Counted from the stretch's first letter, positions 49,236 through 58,917 are shown. The stretch is 64,000 bases of DNA from Jatrophihabitans sp035642535 (GCA_035642535.1 DASQSE010000003.1:1-64000); one strand, 5' to 3'. The notes: generated from the letters alone by a model not told the origin. Numbers and translations are program-made.

Positions 49236-52200
49236 CACGAGATCGCCACGGCGAACACGTGCATCGCCACCTGGCCGCTGACCGCGCCATGGCTGACGTC
49301 CGGCAGCGTCAGGTACTGCACCGTCTTGCCGCTCTGCAGCGGAACCGACGCGTAGTAGACGCTCACCGGGTGACTGTTCCGGCCGGTCGGGGTGTTGAGG
49401 TAGGGAACGGTGGTGAGGATGTCGTCTCCGTTGACCGGCGCGTTCGCCCACCAATCGGCATAGCCGAGCGTGAACGGCTGCGTGCTGCCGTCGGTGTAGG
49501 TGATCGTGGCAGTGCCGGAGGCGGTGCCGTAGTCGCCGGTGCCGAGCAGGCCGAGCGTCGCGCCGGTGCCGGAGAGCGCGATCGTCTGCCCACCGGCGAC
49601 CACGTTGTCCGGCGTGCCGGGCGCCGCGGAGGGCCAGATGAACGTCTGGCCGTCGTGGCTGACGGTGGCACCGGGCGTGAGGCTCGGCGCGCCGGCCGCG
49701 AGCGCCTGCGCGGAGTAGCTGAACCCGCCGCCGTCCAAGTTGCCGGCTGAGGTGTTGGTGTCGTCGCTGACCCCGGGATTGTCGAAGGCGGCGACGAGCG
49801 ATGGGAACGGCAACGACACGGTCGTCGCGTCCGACGAGCTGCCTGGCCCGTTCGCATCGGTGAACGTCGCGTCGGCGGACAGGTCGTAAGGGCCGGGCGT
49901 CGCGTCCGCCGGGACCGTCACCTGCCACGTCGTCCGCACGGTCTGCCCCGGCGCCACGGTGCTGAACGTCGACGGCGAGCTGGCCTGCACCGGCCACCCG
50001 TCCGGCCCGGTGAGCGTCATCGTGACGTCGCTCAGCGGGGCGCTGCTCGGGTTGGGCAGCGTGGTCGTCGCGGTGAACGTCGAGCCCGGCGAGCTGATCG
50101 CCGCCGCGCTCAGCGAGAACGGCTGATGCACGACGATCGGGACCGAGCCGGTCCGGCCGTTCACCGTGGCGCTGATCGTCGCGACGCCGGCGGCGACCGT
50201 GCTGAGCTGGCCGCTGCTGCTCACGGTGGCCACGTTCGGGTTGCTGCTCGCGTAGCTCACGTGCGTCTTCCGGAGGTCGACGAACGACTCGTCGTTGTTG
50301 ACCGCCTCGACGATGTGGTCGGCGTGCACGTGGTCGTTCGCCTGGCCCGTGTCGTCCTTGATCCACGGGTTGGTGCCGGTCAGGTCGAGCTGCTGCCCGG
50401 GCGTGAAGACCACCTGATCCGGCTGGACGGTGACGTACTGGACGTGCGGCGTGATGGCGCCGGTGACGGACACGTCCGAGGTGCCGACGACATGGTCGGC
50501 GTCGCTCGCGAGCTGGAAGCGATACGAGCCGTCGTACACGACGTCCTTGTGCTGCTGCTCGTTCCAGAGCGCCAGGTCGCTGATCTTGACCGGGATCGAG
50601 AGCGACTCGGTCTGCCCGGGCTGCAGGACGTCGGTCTTGGTGAAACCGGCGAGCCGCTCGCGGGGCAGCTCGACGCCGGGCACCGCGAACGGTGTCGCGA
50701 CGTAGAGCTGGGCCACCGTCGCACCGGGCACCGTGCCGGTGTTCGTCACGTCGAAGTGCATCGTGACCCGGCCGTCGGCCGAGGTGGCGGTCGGATCGGT
50801 CGACACGTGTGAGTACTTGAAGTTGCTGTAGCTCAGCCCGTACCCGAACGGATAGGTCGGCGTTCCGGTGAAGTACTGGTACGTGCGGCCCAGCCCGCCG
50901 GTCTGTGACGGGGTCAGGCCGTAGTTCTTCATGTTCGGCAGCTGCGAGTCGTCCTTGTACCACGTGAAGTCCAGGTGCCCGCTCGGGTTCTGCTTGCCGA
51001 ACAGCACGTCGGCGAGCGCGGTGCCCTGGCTCTCGCCGTTGTATCCGCTGAAGACGACTGCCGGGAAGTGGGATTGGACGTCGTCGATCGTCACCGGACC
51101 GTCGGACTGGATCACGAGCGCCATGTTCGGGTTGCCAAACGCGCTGACCTGGTTGATCAGCGAGTCGTAGTTGCCGGGCATCGCGATCGTGGTGCGGTCG
51201 CGTCCTTCGCTGGCGAGCGTCTCGTCGGTGCCGACGAACACGATCACCAGATCGGCGCTCTGGACGTCGGACTGCGTCTGCGCCGAGCAGGTGGCTGCCG
51301 TCGTCTTCGTCGTCGAGGTCCCGCAGGCGTCGAAGACGATCGAGGCACTCGGGTCCGCGGCGTGGATCGCCGACGTGATGCCCTGCACCGGGCTGACGTG
51401 CAGGGCCGGGCTGCCGGAGTAGCCGCCCAACGTCACCTTGTTAGCGAGGTCGCCGACGATCACGACCTTGTGCAGCGCACCGGGGTCGGCCGGCAGCAGG
51501 GTGTTGCTGGTGCCGGGGACGTCGTCATTCTTGAGCAGGACGAGCGAGTTGTCCGCGACCTGTTGGGCGAGTGCCTGATGCGCCGGGCTCTGGATGACGT
51601 CCTTGGTGATCTTGGTGTACGGAACGTCGCTCGGCGGGTCGAACTCGCCGGTCTGCATCCGCAGCGTGAACAGGTGGACGAGCGCGTTGTCGACGACGCC
51701 TTCGCTCAGCACGCCGGCCTTGATCGCTGCGGTCATGTTGCCGAGCGTGTCCTCGGCGCCGGTGCAGTTGAGCTGGGTGCCGGCGCGGATTGCGTACGCC
51801 TGGCCGCCCGCGGCGGCCGGGACCTGCTGGCCGGTTGCGGGCTTGGTCCAGACCTGCGAGCCGTCGACGGTCCCCGTCGTCCAGCCGGGCGGCGCCCAGT
51901 TGTGGCTGCTCTGCGCGTACACGTCGTTCACCGCGCCGCAGTCGGAGGTCGTGTAGCCGTTGAACCCGTAGGTGCGCTGCGCCAACTCGTTCGCGGTGTA
52001 GGTGTTCGCCGGCGCCGGTGTGCCGTTGATCGCGTTGTAGGCCGTCATCAGCCCGGACACGTGCGAGTCCTCGATGAGCGACCGGAACTGTGCCGTGTAG
52101 TAGTCGCGGATGTTGGCGTCGGTGGTGTCCGAACTGTCCGCGTGCCGGTTGTTCTCCACGTCGTTCAGCGCGTAGTGCTTCGCGGTGGACGCGACCTTGA

Positions 52201-52864
52201 GGTAGCGCGACGTCGGCTGTCCGTCCAGCGTCTCGCCCTGGTAGCCGTCGACGAATGCGCCGGCCATCCGGCCGACGAGGTACGGATCCTCGCCGAACGC
52301 CTCGTCGGTGCGGCCCCATCGCGGATCGCGGTCCATGTTGACCGTCGGCGCCCAGTAGGTCAGCGAGCCGTAATCACTCTTGTCCGGGCCGATGTTGTTC
52401 TGCGCGACCCCCCACAGCGACTTGTCGAGGAAGCCGCGCGCCTCGTCGGAGATCGCGGTCGTCTCCTGATACACGAGGCTGGGATCCCAGGTCATCGTGC
52501 TGGCGAAGTTGGTGGGGAAGCTGGTGGATTGCACGCCGCCACCGATGCCGCCGTTGTTGGTGTTCGCGCCGAGCGTGTTGACGCCGTGCTGGCCCTCGCT
52601 CCAGTACGTGTACTGCTGGACGCCGAGCCGCGGGATCGCCGGCGCGCTGTTGGTGTGCAGTTGCGCGACCTTCTCCGGCAACGTCATGCGCGAGACGAGA
52701 TCCGCGGCTCGCTCCGCGAAGGAGTAGCTCGTGTCGAGGTAGATCGGCACGTTCGAGCCGGTCGGACTCGCCGCAGTCTGCGGCGCGACGGCCAGGGCCG
52801 TGCCGAGCGCGAGCACGGCGGCTGCGACGGCAACCAGCGGGCGGACACTTAGGGCTCGGCTCAC
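49235..52864 (-). CDS. secreted glycoside hydrolase family 3 enzyme with C-terminal accessory domains
   Basis: A 1209-residue secreted enzyme. A signal peptide occupies about 1-32. The GH3 (beta/alpha)8 domain contains AKHYALNDVENNR and the nucleophile Asp308 in GYTTSDCGAVND. The second GH3 domain includes VVIVGDLANKVTLGGYSGSP, and an Fn3-like domain follows. Then come a BIG2-like domain (GVATISATVNGRTGSVPIVV) and a NEW3/NPCBM-associated-like domain (DVTMTLTGPDGWPVQA). It likely removes beta-glucose or beta-xylose residues from polysaccharides outside the cell. The GTG has GGAGG 6 bases upstream. Confidence 0.9.
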   Translation of the reverse strand: MSRALSVRPLVAVAAAVLALGTALAVAPQTAASPTGSNVPIYLDTSYSFAERAADLVSRMTLPEKVAQLHTNSAPAIPRLGVQQYTYWSEGQHGVNTLGANTNNGGIGGGVQSTSFPTNFASTMTWDPSLVYQETTAISDEARGFLDKSLWGVAQNNIGPDKSDYGSLTYWAPTVNMDRDPRWGRTDEAFGEDPYLVGRMAGAFVDGYQGETLDGQPTSRYLKVASTAKHYALNDVENNRHADSSDTTDANIRDYYTAQFRSLIEDSHVSGLMTAYNAINGTPAPANTYTANELAQRTYGFNGYTTSDCGAVNDVYAQSSHNWAPPGWTTGTVDGSQVWTKPATGQQVPAAAGGQAYAIRAGTQLNCTGAEDTLGNMTAAIKAGVLSEGVVDNALVHLFTLRMQTGEFDPPSDVPYTKITKDVIQSPAHQALAQQVADNSLVLLKNDDVPGTSNTLLPADPGALHKVVIVGDLANKVTLGGYSGSPALHVSPVQGITSAIHAADPSASIVFDACGTSTTKTTAATCSAQTQSDVQSADLVIVFVGTDETLASEGRDRTTIAMPGNYDSLINQVSAFGNPNMALVIQSDGPVTIDDVQSHFPAVVFSGYNGESQGTALADVLFGKQNPSGHLDFTWYKDDSQLPNMKNYGLTPSQTGGLGRTYQYFTGTPTYPFGYGLSYSNFKYSHVSTDPTATSADGRVTMHFDVTNTGTVPGATVAQLYVATPFAVPGVELPRERLAGFTKTDVLQPGQTESLSIPVKISDLALWNEQQHKDVVYDGSYRFQLASDADHVVGTSDVSVTGAITPHVQYVTVQPDQVVFTPGQQLDLTGTNPWIKDDTGQANDHVHADHIVEAVNNDESFVDLRKTHVSYASSNPNVATVSSSGQLSTVAAGVATISATVNGRTGSVPIVVHQPFSLSAAAISSPGSTFTATTTLPNPSSAPLSDVTMTLTGPDGWPVQASSPSTFSTVAPGQTVRTTWQVTVPADATPGPYDLSADATFTDANGPGSSSDATTVSLPFPSLVAAFDNPGVSDDTNTSAGNLDGGGFSYSAQALAAGAPSLTPGATVSHDGQTFIWPSAAPGTPDNVVAGGQTIALSGTGATLGLLGTGDYGTASGTATITYTDGSTQPFTLGYADWWANAPVNGDDILTTVPYLNTPTGRNSHPVSVYYASVPLQSGKTVQYLTLPDVSHGAVSGQVAMHVFAVAIS

Positions 52865-52911
52865 GGCAGGCCTCCGGCGGGAGTTCGCAAAGCGTCCAGT
52901 ACGCGCGGCTC

Positions 52912-52940
52912 AATCTGCGCCGGTTCGTCCGTATTGTCAA
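52912..52940 (-). promoter_or_regulatory. promoter of the GH3-ROK operon
   Basis: On the minus strand a consensus -35 TTGACA (52940-52935) is followed after 17 bases by CAGATT (52917-52912). About 47 bases separate it from the GH3 start codon. It is the only near-consensus -35 box noticed in the window. Confidence 0.55.
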
Positions 52941-53005
52941 TAAATGACTGACTTGTGACCTATATCGGCCAATTTGTTCGGAAGTTGAATGTTCTGCGGC
53001 GACGG

Positions 53006-53887
53006 TCAGACCTCGCCGGCGAAGCTGCCGATGCCGCGGTCGTGCTGGGCCGATTCGCCGCGGGTCAGCAGCCGGTAGCCGGCGTAGCCGATCACCACCG
53101 CGACGAATGCGGCGGCCAGCAGGATCGACGCAAGCGCGTTGAGCGCGGGCGTCGGCGCTGCCCGGGCCGTGTTGTAGATCTTGACCGACACTGGCTCGGT
53201 GGACGCGTCGCCCGAGAGGTAGCGCACGATGACGAAGTCGTCGATCACGTCGGCGAAGACGAGCACGGTGCTGGCGAAGATCGCCGGCGTCAGCATCGGC
53301 AGGATCACCCGGCGCAGCGCGCCCAGTGGCGATGGGCCGAGGTCCTGCGCCGCCTCCTCGTACTGCGTTCCGATCGTCACCAGCCGGGCGCGCACCAGCA
53401 CCGCGGGGTAGGACAGCTGGAACGTGACGAGTCCGACGACCTGCGCCGTCGTGCCCAGTTCGAAGGGCAGCGCCACCACCGTGATCGTGAAGAGCAGCGC
53501 GACCGCGAGCAACGTCTCCGGGATCACGAACGAGAGGAGCATCAGTGCATTCGCCGACTCCGGCGGCCGGCCCCGCCACCTGTCGATCCCGATCGCGAAC
53601 AGCACGCCGAGCGGCACCGTGATCAGCGTCGTGATCACGCCCAACGACAGGGTCTGCACGACCGCCTGGTGCAGGCTGGCGTCGTGCCACACGGAGCGCA
53701 CCGGGTCGCCCCAGTACCAGCGCATCGAGAACCCCCGCCAGGCGGTGCGCGATCTGCCGTTGTTGAACGAGAACAGCACCGCGATCAACACCGGTAGCAG
53801 CGACCACAGCAGATAAACCACCGTGATCCCGACGAGGATGCGCGGCCGCCGCCACGGGTCGCGCCACCAGCCGATGGGCGACCTCAC
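53006..53887 (-). CDS. potC: ABC transporter permease, polyamine type (PotC-like)
   Basis: A 293-residue permease with six membrane segments. ILVGITVVYLLWSLLPVLIAVLF starts it, and VWHDASLHQAVVQTLSLGVITTLI follows. The coupling motif is EEAAQDLGPSPLGALRRVILP. PotC-like spermidine/putrescine and opine permeases have this layout. The GTG at 53887 has GGGGAGG 5 bases upstream. It is the third gene of the potD-potB-potC minus-strand operon. Confidence 0.87.
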   Translation of the reverse strand: MRSPIGWWRDPWRRPRILVGITVVYLLWSLLPVLIAVLFSFNNGRSRTAWRGFSMRWYWGDPVRSVWHDASLHQAVVQTLSLGVITTLITVPLGVLFAIGIDRWRGRPPESANALMLLSFVIPETLLAVALLFTITVVALPFELGTTAQVVGLVTFQLSYPAVLVRARLVTIGTQYEEAAQDLGPSPLGALRRVILPMLTPAIFASTVLVFADVIDDFVIVRYLSGDASTEPVSVKIYNTARAAPTPALNALASILLAAAFVAVVIGYAGYRLLTRGESAQHDRGIGSFAGEV

Positions 53888-53936
53888 GTCCGCCTCCCCA
53901 CGCACCGCCCACGAGCGGAGCCGACACGTCGGCCCG

Positions 53937-54857
53937 TCATGTTGCGATCCGTTCAGCGCGCGAGACCGAGCGGACGTAATAGAGCATCGGCAGCAGCGAC
54001 ACGACCAGTACGAGCATGACGAAGCCGCCCGCATAGCCCTTCTCGCCCGGTGCGTTCACCGTCTCGTTGATCAGGTTGCCGACCATCGACGTCTGCGGCG
54101 ACGCGGACAGCAGGTCGTTGGTGAAGTAGTCGCCCAGCATCGGCAGGCAGGTGAGCAGCACCGCGGCGACGATCGTCGAGCGGCACATCGGCAGCACCAC
54201 ACGCACGAACGCCGACGCCCGGTTCGCGCCGAGGTCGCGCGCCGCCTCCAGCGTCGACTGCGGCAGCCGGTCCAGCCCCGCGTAGAGCGGCAGCACCATG
54301 TACGGCACGTAGCCGTAGACGCGGCCGAGAATGACGACGATGCCCCGGCCGGACAACCACTGCACGTGTACGTGGAACAGGCCGAGCCCGAGCGCCTTGT
54401 TGACCAGGCCGTCCACGGCGAGCAGGTTCACCCAGGCGAGCATGCGCATCATGTAGCTGATCCAGAACGGCGCGATGAGCAGCGCCAGGATCAGCCCGCG
54501 CCGATGCCCGGCCAGCCGCGCGACGTAATACGCGACCGGGAACGCGATCGTAATGCACAGCGCGCTGGCCACGAGGACGTACACGAGCGTGCGGAGCAGG
54601 GCCGGTCCGAAGATGCCGCTCGCCCCGAAGATGTGGGTGAGGACGTACTTGAACTGCCCGCCGTGCCAGTCCAGCGGGTTCCAGACGGGTACCGGGGTGC
54701 GGAAGAGCGGGTCGAGCGTGCCGAAGACGATCGCCAGGACGACGTAGAGCGGCGCGAGGAAGAACAGGCACAGCCAGGCGATGCCGGGCAGCGAAAGCGC
54801 GGCCCAAAGCCCGTTCCGCAGGCGCGGGCGCCGGAACGGCGACGCGATCAACGCCAT
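53937..54857 (-). CDS. potB: ABC transporter permease, polyamine type (PotB-like)
   Basis: A 306-residue permease. LSLPGIAWLCLFFLAPLYVVLAIVF is the first membrane segment; FWISYMMRMLAWVNLLAVDGLVN is a strong PotB/PotH-type motif. The EAA loop reads LEAARDLGANRASAFVRVVLPM. A conserved region MLGDYFTNDLLSASPQTSMVGNLI follows. The ATG at 54857 is 3 bases after the potD stop. It pairs with PotC to form the channel. Confidence 0.9.
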   Translation of the reverse strand: MALIASPFRRPRLRNGLWAALSLPGIAWLCLFFLAPLYVVLAIVFGTLDPLFRTPVPVWNPLDWHGGQFKYVLTHIFGASGIFGPALLRTLVYVLVASALCITIAFPVAYYVARLAGHRRGLILALLIAPFWISYMMRMLAWVNLLAVDGLVNKALGLGLFHVHVQWLSGRGIVVILGRVYGYVPYMVLPLYAGLDRLPQSTLEAARDLGANRASAFVRVVLPMCRSTIVAAVLLTCLPMLGDYFTNDLLSASPQTSMVGNLINETVNAPGEKGYAGGFVMLVLVVSLLPMLYYVRSVSRAERIAT

Positions 54858-54860
54858 CGA

Positions 54861-56148
54861 TCAGGCGCCGGCCTTGAAGGCGAGCCAGATCTGGTGCCAC
54901 GCGGCGTCGTTCTCGACGGTCAGCTCGAGTAGCCGGTAGCCGACGTCGAAGTACTCCTCCTTGACGACGGCCGATGCGATGTTCGCGGGGATGTACTGCT
55001 GCTTGACCAGCGTGTCGGTATTGATCGAGCGCTGCGGCGGCTGGTAGCCCGTCCAGCCGAAGTTCCGCAGCGCGACCTTGCTGTCGAGCATGTACTGCAG
55101 GAAGTGGTGGGCGAGGACCGGGTTCTCTCCCCCGGACAGGATCACCATCAGGTCGTTGTCGACCATCCCCTTGCCGTCGCTGGGGAACCAATACCGCAGC
55201 ACATCCGCGGACGTGCCCTTGGGCAGGTAGTACTGCGCATTGACGATGTCGCCGGACCACATCTCGCACTGCGAGAACCTGCCTCCTGGCAGGTCGTTGT
55301 ACATCGTGATGGTGACCGTCGGATTCGTCGTCCGGGACAGGTCGTCGAGCTGGTTCTTGATCACCTTGAGGTCGGCCGGCGAACTGGTGTTGATGTCGGT
55401 GATGCCCGCGCGGAGCAGGCACATTCCCATGCACGTGTGCCAGTCGTCGATGACCGCCGTGTCACCGCGGTACTTCGGATCCCACAACGTGTCCCACGGA
55501 TTCGACAGCGCCGCGATGTCGGTGCTGATCTTGTCGGCCCGCCAGCCGATACCGGTCGTGTAGATGGAATACGGCACGGTGTAGCGCCACTCCTGGTTCG
55601 TACCAGGGGTTCTTGAACGCCGGCCAGACGTTGTCGATGTTGCTGAGGTAGCTGTGGTTCAACGGCCTGATGAGGTTGGCCGCGACGAGCCGGCTGATCG
55701 CGACGTAGCTGGGGAAGTAGATGTCGTACGGCACGGCCCCGGTGCGGATCTTGGTGATCGCCTCGTCCTCGTCGTTGAAGGTCGACACGCGCACGTTGAC
55801 GTCGTACTTGGCGTAGTCCTTCTCGAACTGCTTGTCCACACCCGGGGCGATGTAGTCGGCGTAGTTGTAGAGCCGGAGCGTGGCGCCGCGCTCCGGCGTC
55901 AGTTCGTCAACGATCCGTTTGTTGTGCTTCGAGATCGGCCACGTGACCGGATGCGTCGGCGCCGCGAGCGTGAGGCTCCCGGTCGGCGTTGTGCCGACGC
56001 TCGACGACCTGGTGCACGCCTCGAGCAGCGCCCCGGCGCTCGGTACGCCCCTCGAGAGCAGGGCGGCGCGATGGAGGAACTGGCGGCGGCTCGGTGCCGA
56101 GCGGCGTCCGCCGCGGAACGGACGAGGTGGGCGAGCTTCGGAATACAA
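54861..56148 (-). pseudogene. potD: polyamine-type ABC substrate-binding protein, frameshifted (PotD-like)
   Basis: Two overlapping reading frames encode one PotD-like protein. The N-terminal part (56148 to about 55600) has a twin-arginine lipoprotein signal (SRRQFLHRAALLS, lipobox LLEAC), then LRLYNYADYIAPGVDKQFEKDY and NDEDEAITKIRTGAVPYDIY. The C-terminal part (from about 55600 down) resumes as EWRYTVPYSIYTTGIGWRADKI and continues to the end. The frames switch at about 55600-55605, where removing one base (GAACCAGG to GACCAGG) would join them as PWYDQEWRYTVPYSI. It binds the imported substrate outside the cell if intact. Confidence 0.8.
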
Positions 56149-56199
56149 CCTCCCACGGGGCCATTTTGGGCGGCTTGTCGCGGTCCTGATTCTTGCCTA

Positions 56200-56217
56200 G
56201 ACTGAACACTCAGTCAA
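56200..56217. promoter_or_regulatory. TetR-site-like motif, copy B
   Basis: GACTGAACACTCAGTCAA lies between the divergent potD and aminotransferase genes. It matches site A at 59614 in 16 of 18 positions; the flanking TAGA is also shared. Confidence 0.6.
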
Positions 56218-56252
56218 TCGCCGTAACCCGCTCGCAATGCGGAGGTTTCACC

Positions 56253-57635
56253 GTGGCGTCAGCGATCGTCGCAGACGAGACGAGCTCGGCCCGAGACGCT
56301 CTCGACGAGTTCATCGCGCGGGAGGAGCAGACGTTCCTCGCGCGCCAGCCACGCAGCGCCGAACTTATTGCGAGGGCGCGCCGGCATCTGGCGGGTGGCG
56401 CGACGTCGAACTGGCAGATCGCGCAGCCGCAGGCCGTCTGGATGAGCCACGGGCACGGCTCGAAGGTGTACGACGTCGACGGCACTGAGTACGTCGACAT
56501 GCACGGCGGCTACGGCGCGTCGATCGCCGGGCACGCCCATCCCGCGATCATCGCCGCGGTCTCCGAGCGCGTTTACCGCGGCACCCACTTCGCGCAGCCG
56601 ACCGAGGAAGCGATCTGGGTCGCGGCCGAGCTCGGTCGCCGTTTCGAGCTGCCGCTGTGGCGTTACGCGAACTCCGGCACCGAAGCCACGATGGACGCCG
56701 TGCACCTCATGCGCGCCGCGACCGGCCGCGACGTCATCATCAAGGTCGAAGGCTGCTACCACGGCCACCACGACTCGGTGCAGGTGTCGGTGCTGCCCGA
56801 GGCGGACGAGATCGGACCGCGCGATCACCCGAACGCAGTCGCCGGCAACACCGGCATCCCGACGGCCATCCGCGACCTCGTCGTCGTCGTCCCGTTCAAC
56901 GACTTGAACATCGTCGAGCGCGTGCTCGGTGAACTCGCCGAACGAGTCGCGGGGATGATCGTCGAGCCGATCATGATGAACGCCGGCATCATCCCGCCCG
57001 AGCCCGACTACCTGGCCGGGCTGCGCGCGCTGCTGCACCGGCACGGCGCATTGCTCGCCTTCGACGAGGTGAAGACCGGCTTCACCACCGGCCCGGGCGG
57101 CGCCACAGCTCGCTACGGCGTGGTGCCGGACATCGTCTGCCTCGCCAAGGCCCTCGGCGGCGGCATCGCGGTCGCGGCGATCGGCGGCACCGAGGAGGTC
57201 ATGGGCCTGATCGCCGACGGCACGTACGAGCAGGTCGGGACGTTCAACGGCAATCCGCTTGCGATGGCGGCCGCCCGCGCGACTCTCGAGGACGTGCTCA
57301 CCGACGACTCGTACGCGCACCTTGATCGGCTCGCGACCAGGCTGCGCAGCGCGCTCGAAGCGACGATCGGCGAGGGTGGTTTCGGCTGGCACGTCGTGAG
57401 CATCGGGGCCAAGGGCTGCGTGACCTTCCGTGCGGATCCGGTGCGCGAATACCGGAACTTCCTCGACATCGACGAGCGGCTGGGTCACGCCCACTGGCTG
57501 GTGCAGCACAACGGTGGCGTGTTCCTGCCGCCGTGGGGGAAGGTGGAGCAGTGGCTGCTGTCCGTCCAGCACGACGAGTCGGACGTCGACCGATTCGCCG
57601 CGAACTTCGCCCGACTCGCTGCGGCGGTGGGTTGA
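56253..57635 (+). CDS. class III PLP-dependent aminotransferase (HemL-like)
   Basis: A 460-residue class III aminotransferase close to glutamate-1-semialdehyde aminotransferases in layout. YDVDGTEYVDMHGGYGASIAGH and LWRYANSGTEATMDAVHLMRAATGRD are the cofactor regions, LLAFDEVKTGF carries the aspartate and CLAKALGGGIAVAAIGG the PLP lysine. The context (amine importer, Rieske oxygenase) suggests it acts on an amine or amino acid being degraded rather than in haem synthesis. The GTG at 56253 has GGAGG 7 bases upstream. potA follows after 4 bases. Confidence 0.87.
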   Translation: MASAIVADETSSARDALDEFIAREEQTFLARQPRSAELIARARRHLAGGATSNWQIAQPQAVWMSHGHGSKVYDVDGTEYVDMHGGYGASIAGHAHPAIIAAVSERVYRGTHFAQPTEEAIWVAAELGRRFELPLWRYANSGTEATMDAVHLMRAATGRDVIIKVEGCYHGHHDSVQVSVLPEADEIGPRDHPNAVAGNTGIPTAIRDLVVVVPFNDLNIVERVLGELAERVAGMIVEPIMMNAGIIPPEPDYLAGLRALLHRHGALLAFDEVKTGFTTGPGGATARYGVVPDIVCLAKALGGGIAVAAIGGTEEVMGLIADGTYEQVGTFNGNPLAMAAARATLEDVLTDDSYAHLDRLATRLRSALEATIGEGGFGWHVVSIGAKGCVTFRADPVREYRNFLDIDERLGHAHWLVQHNGGVFLPPWGKVEQWLLSVQHDESDVDRFAANFARLAAAVG

Positions 57636-57639
57636 GGCG

Positions 57640-58788
57640 GTGCCGGTGACGACGGGCGGCGGCGCGGTCGTACTCGTCCGACTCGCGAAGTCGTCGGCCC
57701 GGTGTCGGCCGTCGACGGCATCGACCTCCACATTCCGGCGGGCGAGTTCTTCTCGCTGCTCGGCGCGTCCGGCTGCGCCAAGACGACCACGCTGCGGATG
57801 ATCGCCGGTTTCGAAAAGCCCGATGCCGGCCAGATCCTGCTCGACGGCCGCGACCTGTCGACGGACCCGCCGCATCAGCGCCCGGTGAACACCGTCTTCC
57901 AGCAGTACGCGCTGTTCCCGTTCATGACGGCGAGCGAGAACGTCGCGTTCGGGCTGCGCTACCAGAAGGTCGGCAAGGCCGAAGATGGCGCGCCGCGTCG
58001 GGCAGGCGTTGGAGCTGACCAGAATGGCGCAGTTCACCGATCGCCGCCCTGCCCAGCTCTCGGGCGGGCAGCAGCAGCGGGTCGCGCTGGCCCGCGCGCT
58101 CGTCCTGAATCCGAAGGTCTTGCTGCTCGACGAGCCGCTCGGCGCACTGGACGCGCAGTTGCGCAAGCAGTTGCAGCTCGAGCTGCGCAGCTTGCAGCGC
58201 GAGGTCGGTATCACGTTCATCTACGTGACGCACGATCAGGAAGAAGCGCTCACGATGAGCGACCGGATCGCCGTCATGGCCGACGGGCGGGTCGAGCAGG
58301 TCGGCGCGCCGCAGGACATCTACGCGATGCCGGCCACCACCTACGTCGCCGGATTCCTCGGCGCGGCCAACATCTTCGATGCGGAGCTGCTCAGCGTCAA
58401 CGACGACGAGGCGATCTGCACCGCGCTCGACACGAAGGTGTGGGCGCGACGGGACGACGGCCTGACGCCGGGCCCGGCCGCGATCGTCATCCGACCCGAG
58501 CGCATCGCGCTGCTGGGCGCGGATGAGCCCGTGCCGGAAGGGCGCAATGTGCTGCGCGGACTCGTCCGCGATCTGCTCTATGTCGGCGCGGCGACTCAGG
58601 TGCGCATCGAGATCCCTGGCGGCGCGACGCTGACCGTCGAGGTGGCCAACCACGACGGCCCGGCGTCCGTGACCCATCCGCCGGGATCGACGGTGCAGTG
58701 CGTCTGTACGCCCGACGCCGTGCGCGTCCTGCGCCGCAGCCCCGCGGCCATCCCCACGCACGCGGAGGCGGCGACTGACCGCCCCTGA
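57640..58788 (+). pseudogene. potA: polyamine-type ABC transporter ATPase, frameshifted (PotA-like)
   Basis: A PotA-like ATPase split over frames. The start region GGGAVVLVRLAKS (from 57640) is in frame 1. GPVSAVDGIDLHIPAGEFFSLLGASGCAKTTTLRMIA is in the next (read in parts), up to QKVGKAE near 57983. MARRVGQALELTRMAQF, LSGGQQQRVALARAL and LLLDEPLGALD, then a C-terminal TOBE region, are back in frame 1. Shifts fall near 57700 and 57984. The Walker A also reads GASGCAKT, with Ala where the last Gly of GxGK is expected. It would energise PotBC. Confidence 0.8.
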
Positions 58789-58797
58789 CTCACCCGA

Positions 58798-58843
58798 GTT
58801 GTCCGCCTTTCGCGACGTCTACGCGTGCGGGAGGGCGGACAGC
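58798..58843. repeat. 46-nt palindromic repeat, copy 4
   Basis: Arms GTTGTCCGCC and GGCGGACAGC pair with one mismatch. It is the first of a tandem pair between convergent potA and the tetR gene. Confidence 0.75.
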
Positions 58844-58860
58844 TTCCGAGGGCACGGCGA

Positions 58861-58906
58861 GTTGTCCGCCTTTCGCGACGTCTACGCGTGCGGAAGGGCG
58901 GACAAG
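58861..58906. repeat. 46-nt palindromic repeat, copy 5
   Basis: Starts 63 bases after copy 4, the same spacing as copies 1 and 2. Arms GTTGTCCGCC and GGCGGACAAG; the interior is nearly identical to copy 4. Confidence 0.75.
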
Positions 58907-58917
58907 TCGGAGGGTGG

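Noticed and set aside
50975..52852. Long plus-strand reading frame (625 codons) inside the GH3 gene
   Set aside because: It is antisense to a fully motif-supported GH3 gene and is rich in Arg/Ala/Val/Gly, as expected from the opposite strand of GC-rich coding DNA.
53823..54932. Plus-strand reading frame over the permease genes
   Set aside because: Low-complexity Arg/His/Gln-rich translation, antisense to PotB and PotC.
56259..58220. Long minus-strand reading frame (653 codons) over the aminotransferase and potA
   Set aside because: It is antisense to clear aminotransferase and ATPase motifs and shows no recognisable domain.
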